Shown: positions 1 to 6,407 of the stretch, in pieces
Position numbering within the stretch: the stretch's first letter is position 1
Layout of the letters: each line of letters starts with the position of its first letter
Origin: JAJPKE01 sp052143275
Lineage (GTDB): Bacteria; Chloroflexota; Ktedonobacteria; Ktedonobacterales; JADMIN01
NCBI GenBank assembly: GCA_052143275.1
Contig: JBKQTH010000196.1
Span: forward strand, 1 to 11,573
Direction of reading: 5' to 3'
Length of the DNA: 11,573 nucleotides
The notes under the pieces: model-generated
The model's input: the letters and a program-made list of their open reading frames with translations, nothing else
The model's database searches: none
What the model was told of the DNA's origin: nothing
Made by a program: the position numbers and the translations under genes

Positions 1-524
1 GGCAGCAGCACGAAGTACCAGGAGAGGGCAGTAACGGCGCTCATCCACAGCACGCCATCGACGATAACCTGCAGGCCGCGCAGCCAGCGACCTTCCGCGT
101 GCAAAAGGAACAGAGCGGCGACAAAGCAGGGATACTGCAGGATGAAGAAGAGATCGGGCAGGCTTGGGAAGGGGACACCATGTGGATAGATGACCACATC
201 AGCAATCGTAAAGATTGTGCGGCCGACCGCGTAGGCGAGCATGCCCAGCGCTATCCAGCGCGCGGCGGCCGCATTCGGCAGATGCCTGCGCGTGAGGCCC
301 ACAGCGAGCCAGGCGACGACGGCCAGCTGCGGCCAGGCCAGCGCGGTCCGCAGCCAGTCGGTGGCCGGCTTGATCCAGGGCGGTTGCAGCAGGGTAACGG
401 TCAGCTGGTAGCCGATCAGCAGGGCACACACCACGAACGCGGTCACCAGCACACGGTCGTGGAACACGACCTGATGCAGGGTGCGATTCGGCGGTGGATC
501 GCGCTTCGCAGAAGTGTCTGCCAT
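1..524 (-). CDS. Membrane input domain of a probable signalling protein (5' part only)
   Basis: The minus strand is open from an ATG at 524 to the window edge, giving 174 complete residues without a stop. The N-terminus starts MADTSAKRDPPPNRTLHQVV. Hydrophobic stretches suggest about five membrane segments, near residues 25-46, 63-77, 89-112, 122-142 and 151-174. The motif YPHGVPFPSLPDLFFILQYP (residues 113-132) resembles the multi-pass N-terminal domain that precedes PAS, histidine kinase or GGDEF modules in Ktedonobacteria-like signalling proteins. This comparison is from memory. The output domain lies outside the window, so the enzyme type cannot be read. AGGG lies 8 bases before the ATG and could serve as ribosome binding site. 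Nothing links it to the sugar-acid genes. Confidence 0.7.
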   Translation of the reverse strand, partial: MADTSAKRDPPPNRTLHQVVFHDRVLVTAFVVCALLIGYQLTVTLLQPPWIKPATDWLRTALAWPQLAVVAWLAVGLTRRHLPNAAAARWIALGMLAYAVGRTIFTIADVVIYPHGVPFPSLPDLFFILQYPCFVAALFLLHAEGRWLRGLQVIVDGVLWMSAVTALSWYFVLL

Positions 525-859
525 ATGGTTACCCTGCTTTCCCTGGCGCTGGCAGCTCGCGCCTGCCTGAAGTCAGCCTCACGCCTGGGGCACCATCCGC
601 AAAGGACAGTGCTGAACAGTTCCCGACGCTCTGATGCCCTGCCCGTGAGGCAGGATGTGCACTCGCTTTCATCGATTCAATCCCCCTGGTTCCAGTATCC
701 TCGCCCAGTCTGCTGCTGCTACATCACCGCAGCAGTCTTGCCTCCGTCAAAGACCAGGTTGGACCGCTGCACCACCTTCCTTCCGCAATCCCTTGACCTC
801 GGCTTCGGCGCGGCTGTCCGAGCTCATTGTGATGAAGAAGCTGGAAAAGACGTGACAGT
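525..859. other. Gene-free stretch between membrane protein and IS remnant
   Basis: No open frame here reads like a protein. Two small inverted repeats are present: CCTGCC/GGCAGG with a 5-base loop (638-654) and CTGCTGC/GCAGCAG with a 9-base loop (713-735). Neither is followed by a T run, so neither is a convincing terminator. The promoter of the minus-strand membrane protein should lie in this stretch, but I see no clear -35/-10 pair. The outer end of the IS701 remnant may also fall here; I could not identify its terminal repeat. Confidence 0.4.
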
Positions 860-1346
860 TCACGAAGGTAAGAAGCGAGGCCCCGTGAATACGCCACTCT
901 CACCTTTAGACAAGGCGCGATGGACCCGCGCGGAGATGCGTCGAAAGTGTGACCAGGCCAGGAGGTGCCGTTGGCGCGACGGTGCGGGCACCAGCCGGCG
1001 CACCTCCAGCACACTCAGGGGAACGATATCGGTTGCTTTCATGGCGCCTCTTTTTGTGCCGCGACGTGGGCGGCGTGGGCGAGGTGGGCCCGGATGACCT
1101 CCAGGGTGGCATGAGCCAACAGGACCAGCGTGATGTAGTGCATCCAGGCGTCGTAGCGGCGCACTTCGTACTCGTCCAGGCCGACTTCCCCTTTGGCCTG
1201 CTCAAAAGCCACCTCAATGGTCCACCGCCTCCCCGTTCCCAGCACCAGCTCGGATAACGCCGTCGCTTCCGGCCCGTAGACCCGGTAGTAGGCGAACTCG
1301 GGTGAGGGGTCCGGCTGCACTTCCCCGCCGAGAGGTGCGTCCAGGC
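860..1346 (-). pseudogene. IS701-type transposase remnant, 5'-truncated and frameshifted
   Basis: The minus-strand frame from about 1346 to 1039 reads PEFAYYRVYGPEATALSELV, then GRRWTIEVAFEQAKGEVGLD and EYEVRRYDAWMHYITLVLLA. This is the C-terminal catalytic part of IS701-family DDE transposases, which end in a conserved E-rich block followed by a hydrophobic helix. It stops at 1039. The continuation sits in another frame from 1042 to 860 (MKATDIVPLSVLEVRRL, later LLAWSHFRRISARVHR) and matches the family's usual tail of LxVPEVRRL and a WSxWRR-like motif. The two frames overlap as ATGA, so a frameshift has split the gene. The N-terminal half is gone: coding similarity ends where the tnpB remnant begins. 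The product is not expected to be active. Confidence 0.8.
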
Positions 1347-2006
1347 TCGCTCGTGTCGCAGCGGCAGCGCAAGACCCAGGCCCAGCTCGCCAATCGGCAC
1401 CGCAGACTCGCGGCCCAGCGCAAGAGTCTGCACGGGCGCCTTGCGCATCAGATTGTCCGGAACGGCAGCGCCTTTTTGTTGGAACGCGTCTCCTATCGGG
1501 CGTGGCAACATCGGTACGGCAGAAGCATCCAGCGTCGTGCGCCGGGGATGTTTGTGCAGATCCTGACTCGTCTGGCTGAGAGTGCTGGCGGGCAGGTGCA
1601 TTTGATCCCCACCCGCACGACGAAACTGTCGCAGATGTGTCAGTGCGGGCAGGTCAAGAAGAAACCACTCTCACTGCGGGTCCATGCGTGTTCCCAGTGT
1701 GGCGTGCAGATGCAGCGGGATCTGTACTCCGCCTATTTGATTCGGTTTGTGGATCCAGACACAACCCTGCTCCACGCAGACCAAGCACCTCAGACTTGGC
1801 CGGGTTGGGAACCCATCCTGCGGGCGGCGTGGAAGCAGGCCCATCCCACATCTCAACCGGCGAGGGGAGGTGCCCACCGTGCCTCCCACGTACGGCGGCG
1901 GAACGCTGCCTTGCGTCGGAGCTGGTCGTCCGCAGAAGGTTCACGAGCCAAACCCAAGAGCCCGGATGCTGTGCCCTCGGGGAGAGCCGGGTCGCGGAGG
2001 CGGTGA
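1347..2006 (+). pseudogene. tnpB: IS200/IS605-type TnpB C-terminal remnant
   Basis: The plus-strand frame resembles the second half of TnpB, the RNA-guided nuclease of IS200/IS605 elements. A basic helical part (LANRHRRLAAQRKSLHGRL) comes first. Next is the RuvC-II glutamate in AFLLERVSYRAW (Glu codon at 1482), then a zinc-finger-like segment with Cys codons at 1638, 1644, 1689 and 1698 (CxC then CxxC). The RuvC-III aspartate follows in MQRDLYSAYL (Asp codon at 1719). The RuvC-I aspartate and the whole N-terminal half are absent. The frame remains open further upstream (to a GTG at 1302) only by running antisense through the IS701 remnant, so no genuine start exists. The long Ser/Arg-rich tail to the TGA at 2004 is usual for TnpB in this group, from memory. 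Without RuvC-I the protein cannot cut DNA. Confidence 0.85.
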
Positions 2007-2019
2007 TGTGGGCCAGAAC

Positions 2020-2039
2020 CTGCCGGATTTATCCGGCAG
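2020..2039. terminator. Perfect 9-bp hairpin over the larA stop codon; terminator or IS right end
   Basis: CTGCCGGAT (2020-2028) and ATCCGGCAG (2031-2039) form a perfect inverted repeat with a two-base spacer. The larA stop codon (2029-2031, minus) lies in the middle, and tnpB ends 13 bases before it on the plus strand. It could act as a two-way terminator between the convergent tnpB remnant and larA. It could equally be the subterminal hairpin that IS200/IS605 elements keep at the right end. There is no long T run on either side, which weakens a Rho-independent terminator call. Confidence 0.5.
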
Positions 2040-3294
2040 TGGAGCTCAGACGGTACAGGACTTCGCCAGCATCCGCCACAATCAATATGCCTTCGCTCTC
2101 GCGACCGAGCCATGTTGAGGGGTCGATATCATGGTAGTCCAAGTATCCGAGATTCACCTTTTCACATATCTCCTTGGTCAATTTCGTAGCCAGAGTCACA
2201 CGTATGCGTGGCGACTCAAAGCCAGTTGTGGAATCGTAGGTACCCGTACCTTTCACATGAGTGCTGTGAGCCAGTATGCTACCTGGAATCGTCTCAAATT
2301 GATCCCACTGCTTAAGAAAGTAGTCGCGAACGTGATAACCAACCCGCTCAATCAGCGACCTATGCGAATAGGATATTTCTGTTAGATGCGGTGCATAGAT
2401 GATGACCTCGCCTCCATCGGCTACAACTGGCTCGGTCTTGTACATGGCTTTCGCCGCAGTCCACAAGTCGCTGTACCGAGGTGAAGGCATCGACAGTACA
2501 CGCTGAAAAGCATGTGGTACCGCTACTATGTTGAGCTGGGCAGACAGAGTGGCTGCAGCTCTAAAGGCGTCAACATAGTCACCAATATAGAGACCATGCA
2601 AGGCAGAGCCTCGCAGCGCAAGTGCAAGACAGGTTATCGTTCGCGGGACAAACTCTGCCGCTCGATGGATTACCCTGCGCACCGGAGTATCCTCAATGCC
2701 GATGGTATCCATGCTGGTAACCAAGGCACCCAGCCAGTGTGTAAAGTCAATAATCTCTGGGCCAGCGATTCCTGGAAACAGGTACTTTGCCCCACCTGAG
2801 AAGCCGGCTACTTCATGCGGAAACACTGGACCACAGAGCAACAGATGATCATACTCGAGGATACGGCTGTTGAGAGTAACTGGAACTTCACGAACCAGCA
2901 GTCCGTTTGTGAGGCGAGCCGCTTCCTCGAGCGGAATAACTCCGATGGTCGTCAACGCCTCCGGCGCATTCCATCGGTGATTGAAAATACGTGTGTTCGG
3001 ATAGTATTTGACTTGCTCCTCTTGGGACAACCCGACCAATTTCGCGATCTGCTCTTCCGACATTGGTGGATGGGTTCCGAGAGCAATGAGATAATCCAAC
3101 TGCTCAACGCGCCGCCCCACGTTTTCGTTGAGCAGACGGAACAGCAATGGAATCGGAGCTGTACGTGTCCCATCCGGAATAATCGCCAGGACTCGTTCAC
3201 CAGCCCGTGGCATTTCCTGAAACGCTTCAGCGATTATTCCTTCCACATCTTCAGGTGTCAGCAGCGTGGACAGTGACCCCCTGCCAGCAAGCAT
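2029..3294 (-). CDS. larA: LarA-family nickel-dependent hydroxyacid racemase/epimerase
   Basis: This 421-residue protein has the normal length of LarA, the nickel-pincer lactate racemase, whose family also includes malate, hydroxyglutarate and phenyllactate racemases and a D-gluconate 2-epimerase. Key residues are in place. PDGTRTAP is at 40-47 and GTHPPMSEEQI holds His75. PHEVAGFSGGAKYLFPGIAG holds His160 and Lys170, and His186 follows in FTHW. The spacing His-10-Lys-16-His equals that of H174, K184 and H200 in the Lactobacillus plantarum enzyme, where Lys binds the pincer cofactor, H200 binds nickel, and H174 (with H108, here His75) is catalytic. An excellent GGAGGGA site lies 6 bases before the ATG at 3294. 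It follows the SDR gene by 124 bases on the same strand. Next to a mannonate/gluconate-type SDR and a gluconokinase, C2 epimerisation of D-mannonate and D-gluconate is the likeliest reaction; that substrate is inferred. Cofactor genes larB, larC and larE are not in the window. Confidence 0.9.
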   Translation of the reverse strand: MLAGRGSLSTLLTPEDVEGIIAEAFQEMPRAGERVLAIIPDGTRTAPIPLLFRLLNENVGRRVEQLDYLIALGTHPPMSEEQIAKLVGLSQEEQVKYYPNTRIFNHRWNAPEALTTIGVIPLEEAARLTNGLLVREVPVTLNSRILEYDHLLLCGPVFPHEVAGFSGGAKYLFPGIAGPEIIDFTHWLGALVTSMDTIGIEDTPVRRVIHRAAEFVPRTITCLALALRGSALHGLYIGDYVDAFRAAATLSAQLNIVAVPHAFQRVLSMPSPRYSDLWTAAKAMYKTEPVVADGGEVIIYAPHLTEISYSHRSLIERVGYHVRDYFLKQWDQFETIPGSILAHSTHVKGTGTYDSTTGFESPRIRVTLATKLTKEICEKVNLGYLDYHDIDPSTWLGRESEGILIVADAGEVLYRLSSTAG

Positions 3295-3321
3295 CCTATC
3301 CCTCCAAACAGTGATTTCATA

Positions 3322-3347
3322 TAAACGAGTTCAGCTAAACGAGTTCA
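3322..3347. repeat. Two 12-bp direct repeats, 14-bp period, upstream of larA
   Basis: TAAACGAGTTCA occurs at 3322-3333 and again at 3336-3347, a period of 14 bases. Read along larA it is TGAACTCGTTTA twice, 28 to 53 bases before the ATG, with TTTATAT at its downstream edge that could serve as a -10 element. The position suits an operator or promoter element giving larA its own control within the SDR-larA unit. No regulator can be assigned. Confidence 0.5.
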
Positions 3348-3418
3348 TCCTGAGCATCCGACCTGCGCGCTCCAGCATAGAATAGCATTAAGGTTGCCTG
3401 ATGTGACTCACCGGCGAG

Positions 3419-4237
3419 TTACACGCCTCCGAAGGCTGAAAAACCGCCGTCAACGGGCACGACTATTCCTGTGACAAACGCGGAGGCTGGGCTGATGAGC
3501 CATAGCAAAGTCCCCATCAGATCTTCTGGTTTGCCCATTCTCCCCATGGGAGTATGCTCCAGGATGTGCACTGCTCGGGGTGTGGGCAGTCCAGTCTGAG
3601 CATCCTCCAACAGATAGCGATTCTGATCGGTTAGGAAGAACCCTGGGGCAAGGGCATTTACGCGAATATGTGGGCTGTACTCTCGAGCCATGTGCACTGC
3701 CAGCCACTGAGTGAAGTTAACAATGGCTCCTTTGGCCGCACTGTATGCGGGAATGCGGGTTAAGGGGCGAATCGCACTCATGGATGCGATGTTGACAATA
3801 CAGCCTTGTCCATTACTCGCCATATGTTGGCCGAATACTTGGCAGCACTGCACTGTACCAGCAAAATTCACGTTCATGACGCTGCCCATCGCCTCTCCGT
3901 CCAGGTCAAAGAATGATCTGGTTTCGGAGGTCGTAGCTAGTTCTTGGTTTCCTCCAGCCGCGTTGATCAGTATGTCAATACGTCCCCACCTGTTAACAAT
4001 GTGCTCCATCGCGCGCACTAAAGAGGTACGGTCCAGCACGTCTGCAGTCACGTATATAGCTTCTCCGCCCATCTCTTGGATCAGACGAGCGCGCACTTCT
4101 CGCGCCTCAGCATGTCTGCTCAATCTGGCAACACGAGCCCCTAAACTCGTGAGATGGTCGGCCATAGCTCCGCCGAGAACTCCAGTGCCGCCAGTTACAA
4201 CGACGACTTGTCCGCCTATATTGAAACGACTGTCCAT
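3419..4237 (-). CDS. SDR-family oxidoreductase, D-mannonate/fructuronate (or gluconate 5-dehydrogenase) type
   Basis: This is a classical short-chain dehydrogenase of 272 residues. Visible parts are the cofactor loop TGGTGVLG (15-22), NAAGGNQ (92-98), and the active site Ser152, Tyr165 and Lys169 in NIASM and LTRIPAYSAAK. RVNALAPGFFLTDQNRYLL follows, and the protein ends in PVDGGFSAFGGV. The stretches FFDLD, PAYSAAKGAIVNFTQWLAVH, APGFFLTDQN and HTPMGRMGKPEDLMGTLLWL are close to Bacillus YjmF-type D-mannonate oxidoreductases, which interconvert D-fructuronate and D-mannonate with NAD(P)H. Gluconate 5-dehydrogenase is the main alternative. I chose the ATG at 4237 because MDSRFNIGGQVVVVTGG aligns with the family N-terminus and GGAAAG precedes it closely. 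A GTG at 4264 would add nine residues; it overlaps an upstream stop as TAGTG but has no clear ribosome site. larA follows on the same strand. Confidence 0.88.
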   Translation of the reverse strand: MDSRFNIGGQVVVVTGGTGVLGGAMADHLTSLGARVARLSRHAEAREVRARLIQEMGGEAIYVTADVLDRTSLVRAMEHIVNRWGRIDILINAAGGNQELATTSETRSFFDLDGEAMGSVMNVNFAGTVQCCQVFGQHMASNGQGCIVNIASMSAIRPLTRIPAYSAAKGAIVNFTQWLAVHMAREYSPHIRVNALAPGFFLTDQNRYLLEDAQTGLPTPRAVHILEHTPMGRMGKPEDLMGTLLWLISPASAFVTGIVVPVDGGFSAFGGV

Positions 4238-4263
4238 TCTTTCCACGTGGCTGTCCACCTTCA

Positions 4264-4518
4264 CTATTTGGGCGGCGCCTGCCCGTCACGCACGCATACG
4301 TGTGCCGGATCATCACTCCATGCACCGTAAGTGCGCTTTGTACCATACAGCGCCCAGACATACCGTAGCTCATACCCAGGAGCTGCCATTACCGCAAGAA
4401 AGTCTCGTAGAATAATCACCGTATCACTGTCTTCGACTACAACTGCCTGGTTTACCGCATTGGCTGCCTCGCGCGTTTCATAGATACGGCTGGCCTCGAA
4501 ACTACCTTGAGGCTGAAC
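4264..4518 (-). pseudogene. Coding-like fragment without a start codon, unknown product
   Basis: On the minus strand one frame reads RIYETREAANAVNQAVVVED, then VIILRDFLAVMAAPGYELRY and VWALYGTKRTYGAWSDDPAH, and ends VCVRDGQAPPK at a TAG (4264-4266). The frame is open up to 4617 but has no ATG, GTG or TTG until an internal ATG at about 4389, which would give only some 40 residues. Its composition looks like a true protein C-terminus rather than chance, so I read it as the 3' end of a gene whose 5' part was lost. I recognise no family. Its stop overlaps an optional GTG start of the SDR gene (TAGTG), which would fit a former operon neighbour. The opposite strand also has an open frame across part of this stretch, so the call is tentative. 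Confidence 0.35.
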
Positions 4519-4898
4519 GAGAAATAAAGTACAGCTCCTCAGAGATTCTCTCGGGCGGGTTATCAGTGTCAGTCTTATGGGGAGAAAACGAAGGCCAGTT
4601 CCCCGGTGGGTTACTCGTCACCTACGATGAGGCGTTTGGTCACCGACGCGAGCGCTGTACCGGCCAAACGTGGCGCTCCCAATTGCCTCTACCATCCAGA
4701 GAACTGTGACACGTCAAGTATACTATATTTCATCAAAACTCTGGCTTTGCGGCACGGAGAGACTAGCAATCTGAATAATACATGCATGGCCTGTCCGAGA
4801 CGGTAGAGTTAGTTAGGGAAACGTGAAGTCTTTGGGAGAAGGTAATCATTCGCTCGTTTTACTTGTGAATTCTTAAGTAGGGCAGGAGATGACGCACG
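4519..4898. other. Intergenic region between divergent SDR/larA and kinase genes
   Basis: About 380 bases without a supported gene. The plus frame near 4560-4707 (WGENEGQFPGGLLVTYDEAF and on to a TGA) also looks somewhat protein-like but has no clear start or ribosome site. It may be gene debris, like the fragment to its left. The stretch must hold the kinase promoter. TATACT at 4719-4724 is a possible -10 but lacks a good -35. TTTGGTCACCGA at 4635-4646 is a near-palindrome (one mismatch from TTGGTnACCAA) of the kind GntR-family regulators can bind; this is weak evidence. Confidence 0.35.
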
Positions 4899-6395
4899 AT
4901 GCTTGAGAGTTGCACCGTCGGCCTAGACATCGGCACGAGTAACGTAAAGGCGACTGCTTTTGACGTAAATGGCGGTGCAGTGGCTAACGCTGGTAAGAGC
5001 CTACCTCTTATCCACGACAGCACTGGTGCGGCGGAGCAGGATCCAAACATTGTCTACGAAACCGCTAACAACGTACTGGCAGAAGTAACACACCTTGCGT
5101 GGCAAGCAGGTTTTTGTGTTGAGCGCATAGGACTAAGCACTGCAATGCACAGCTTGATTGCTGTCTCTGAGGACGGAAGTCCGCTGACGAATGCCCTCCT
5201 ATGGATGGATTCACGCGCCGGCAAGGAGGCGTCTATTCTGTGGAAATCTCAGTGCGGAAAGGCTATTTACAAAAGAACGGGCACTCCAATCCATGCAATG
5301 TCTCCACTGAGCAAGATGCTCTGGATGCGCCAGAATCAACCACACATCTTCCAGGTTGCCTGGCGATTTGTCTCGTTGAAAGAATGGCTCTGGAATCGTT
5401 GGTTCGGGGAATGGTGTGTGGACGCTTCCATCGCTAGCGCCACTGGTCTCTACAACCTTCTCGAGGGATGTTGGGACAGCAAGGCACTAGCTAGAGCAGG
5501 CATTCGCATTCACCAACTCTCAAGAATTGTCCCTACTACATATACCCAGTCTGGTGTAAGGGAGCCACTCTTACACCAGGCAGGCCTCACGGAACGAACA
5601 GTTTTCACTATTGGCGCCTCCGACGGGGTACTTGCCAACCTGGGGATTGGAGCGCTCGAGCCTGATCGCATGGTATTGAACATCGGCACCAGTTTAGCTG
5701 TACGCTGTGGAACTCGAGAGCCTGTCCTTGACCCTGTGATACAATCGTTCACTTATGTACTTGATCGTGACCGCTTTGTCGTAGGTGCGCCTAGCAATAG
5801 TGGTGGCATTCTTCTGGAGTGGTTTTATCGCAGCGTCCTCGGTCATGACGACAGCGACAGCCGCGGACTTGAACAGATGATAGTAGCAGCAGAACGCGTG
5901 CAGACGGGATCACTGATCTGCCTTCCTTATCTAGCTGGCGAGCGTGCGCCACTGTGGGATGCAGAAGCGAGAGCTGCTTTTTTCGGTATAGGACTCGAGC
6001 ACACCAACCTTCATCTCATGCGAGCCCTGATTGAAGGGCTCATGCTGAATGCCTATTGGATTGCCTCTGGTCTGTTTGACAAGCTTGGTAGGCCCCGCGA
6101 AATTGTGTGTACCGGAAAGCTTATGGAGACAGGATGGGTTCGTCAGCTGACAGCAGATGTCTTTGATTTGCCGATACGATCTTTGGGTACCATAGATGCA
6201 TCAGTATTTGGGGCCGCGATCCTTGCTAACATCGCCACTGGCATATGGTCTTGGGACCATGCGCTTGAGCTAACAACAAGAGAGCAGCATACTTTGACTG
6301 ATCCTTCAGGTATTCATAATGCATATAGCGTAAAGTCGAGGCTTTTTAAACAATTAGCCAAAACAACGCTCCCGCATGCGCTAACAGAGCGCTAG
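4899..6395 (+). CDS. gntK: FGGY-family carbohydrate kinase, gluconokinase type
   Basis: The 498-residue product has the full length of an FGGY sugar kinase. Present are the N-terminal phosphate loop GLDIGTSNVKA (8-18), STAMHSLIAV (80-89), LLWMDSRA (100-107) and RTGTPIHAMSPLSKMLWMR (126-144). The catalytic base is Asp242 in GASDGVLANLG, followed by the adenosine-site LNIGTSLAVR (260-269). The TGTPIHAMSPLxKLxWM pattern is typical of Bacillus-type gluconokinase, which phosphorylates D-gluconate to 6-phosphogluconate. Other aldonates remain possible. In the second FGGY signature (404-422) the usual GG is GK (CTGKLMETGW). AGGAG (4884-4888) lies 10 bases before the ATG. It is divergent from SDR/larA and ends 12 bases from the convergent aldo/keto reductase. 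Its GC content, about half, is well below that of the genes to its right. Confidence 0.88.
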   Translation: MLESCTVGLDIGTSNVKATAFDVNGGAVANAGKSLPLIHDSTGAAEQDPNIVYETANNVLAEVTHLAWQAGFCVERIGLSTAMHSLIAVSEDGSPLTNALLWMDSRAGKEASILWKSQCGKAIYKRTGTPIHAMSPLSKMLWMRQNQPHIFQVAWRFVSLKEWLWNRWFGEWCVDASIASATGLYNLLEGCWDSKALARAGIRIHQLSRIVPTTYTQSGVREPLLHQAGLTERTVFTIGASDGVLANLGIGALEPDRMVLNIGTSLAVRCGTREPVLDPVIQSFTYVLDRDRFVVGAPSNSGGILLEWFYRSVLGHDDSDSRGLEQMIVAAERVQTGSLICLPYLAGERAPLWDAEARAAFFGIGLEHTNLHLMRALIEGLMLNAYWIASGLFDKLGRPREIVCTGKLMETGWVRQLTADVFDLPIRSLGTIDASVFGAAILANIATGIWSWDHALELTTREQHTLTDPSGIHNAYSVKSRLFKQLAKTTLPHALTER

Positions 6396-6407
6396 GTCGT
6401 ACGAAGT

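Larger units (their letters stand above)
860..2039. mobile_element. Composite scar of two degraded insertion sequences
   Basis: An IS701-type remnant (minus) and an IS605-type tnpB remnant (plus) lie with their truncated 5' sides touching at about 1346. The right side ends in a perfect hairpin at 2020-2039, possibly the right-end structure of the IS605-type element. No tnpA, terminal inverted repeat or target duplication could be identified. The scar sits exactly at the left border of the lower-GC sugar-acid block, so it may mark a past integration or deletion point. Confidence 0.6.

Noticed and set aside
638..735. Two short inverted repeats as terminators
   Set aside because: Stems of 6 and 7 bp without T runs, in GC-rich DNA where such repeats arise easily.
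906..1601. Long minus-strand open frame of 231 codons across the IS region
   Set aside because: It is a shadow: the transposase and TnpB motifs lie in other frames, and its translation is Pro/Arg/Ser-rich with no recognisable pattern.
1637..2137. Plus-strand open frame of 166 codons overlapping the tnpB remnant
   Set aside because: The zinc-finger and RuvC residues are in the frame ending at 2006. This frame is its shadow, although GESRVAEAVM near its end could be a shifted TnpB tail.
4606..4806. Plus-strand open frame of 66 codons upstream of the kinase
   Set aside because: No good ribosome site and no recognisable pattern; an overlapping plus frame looks equally plausible, so neither is supported as a gene.
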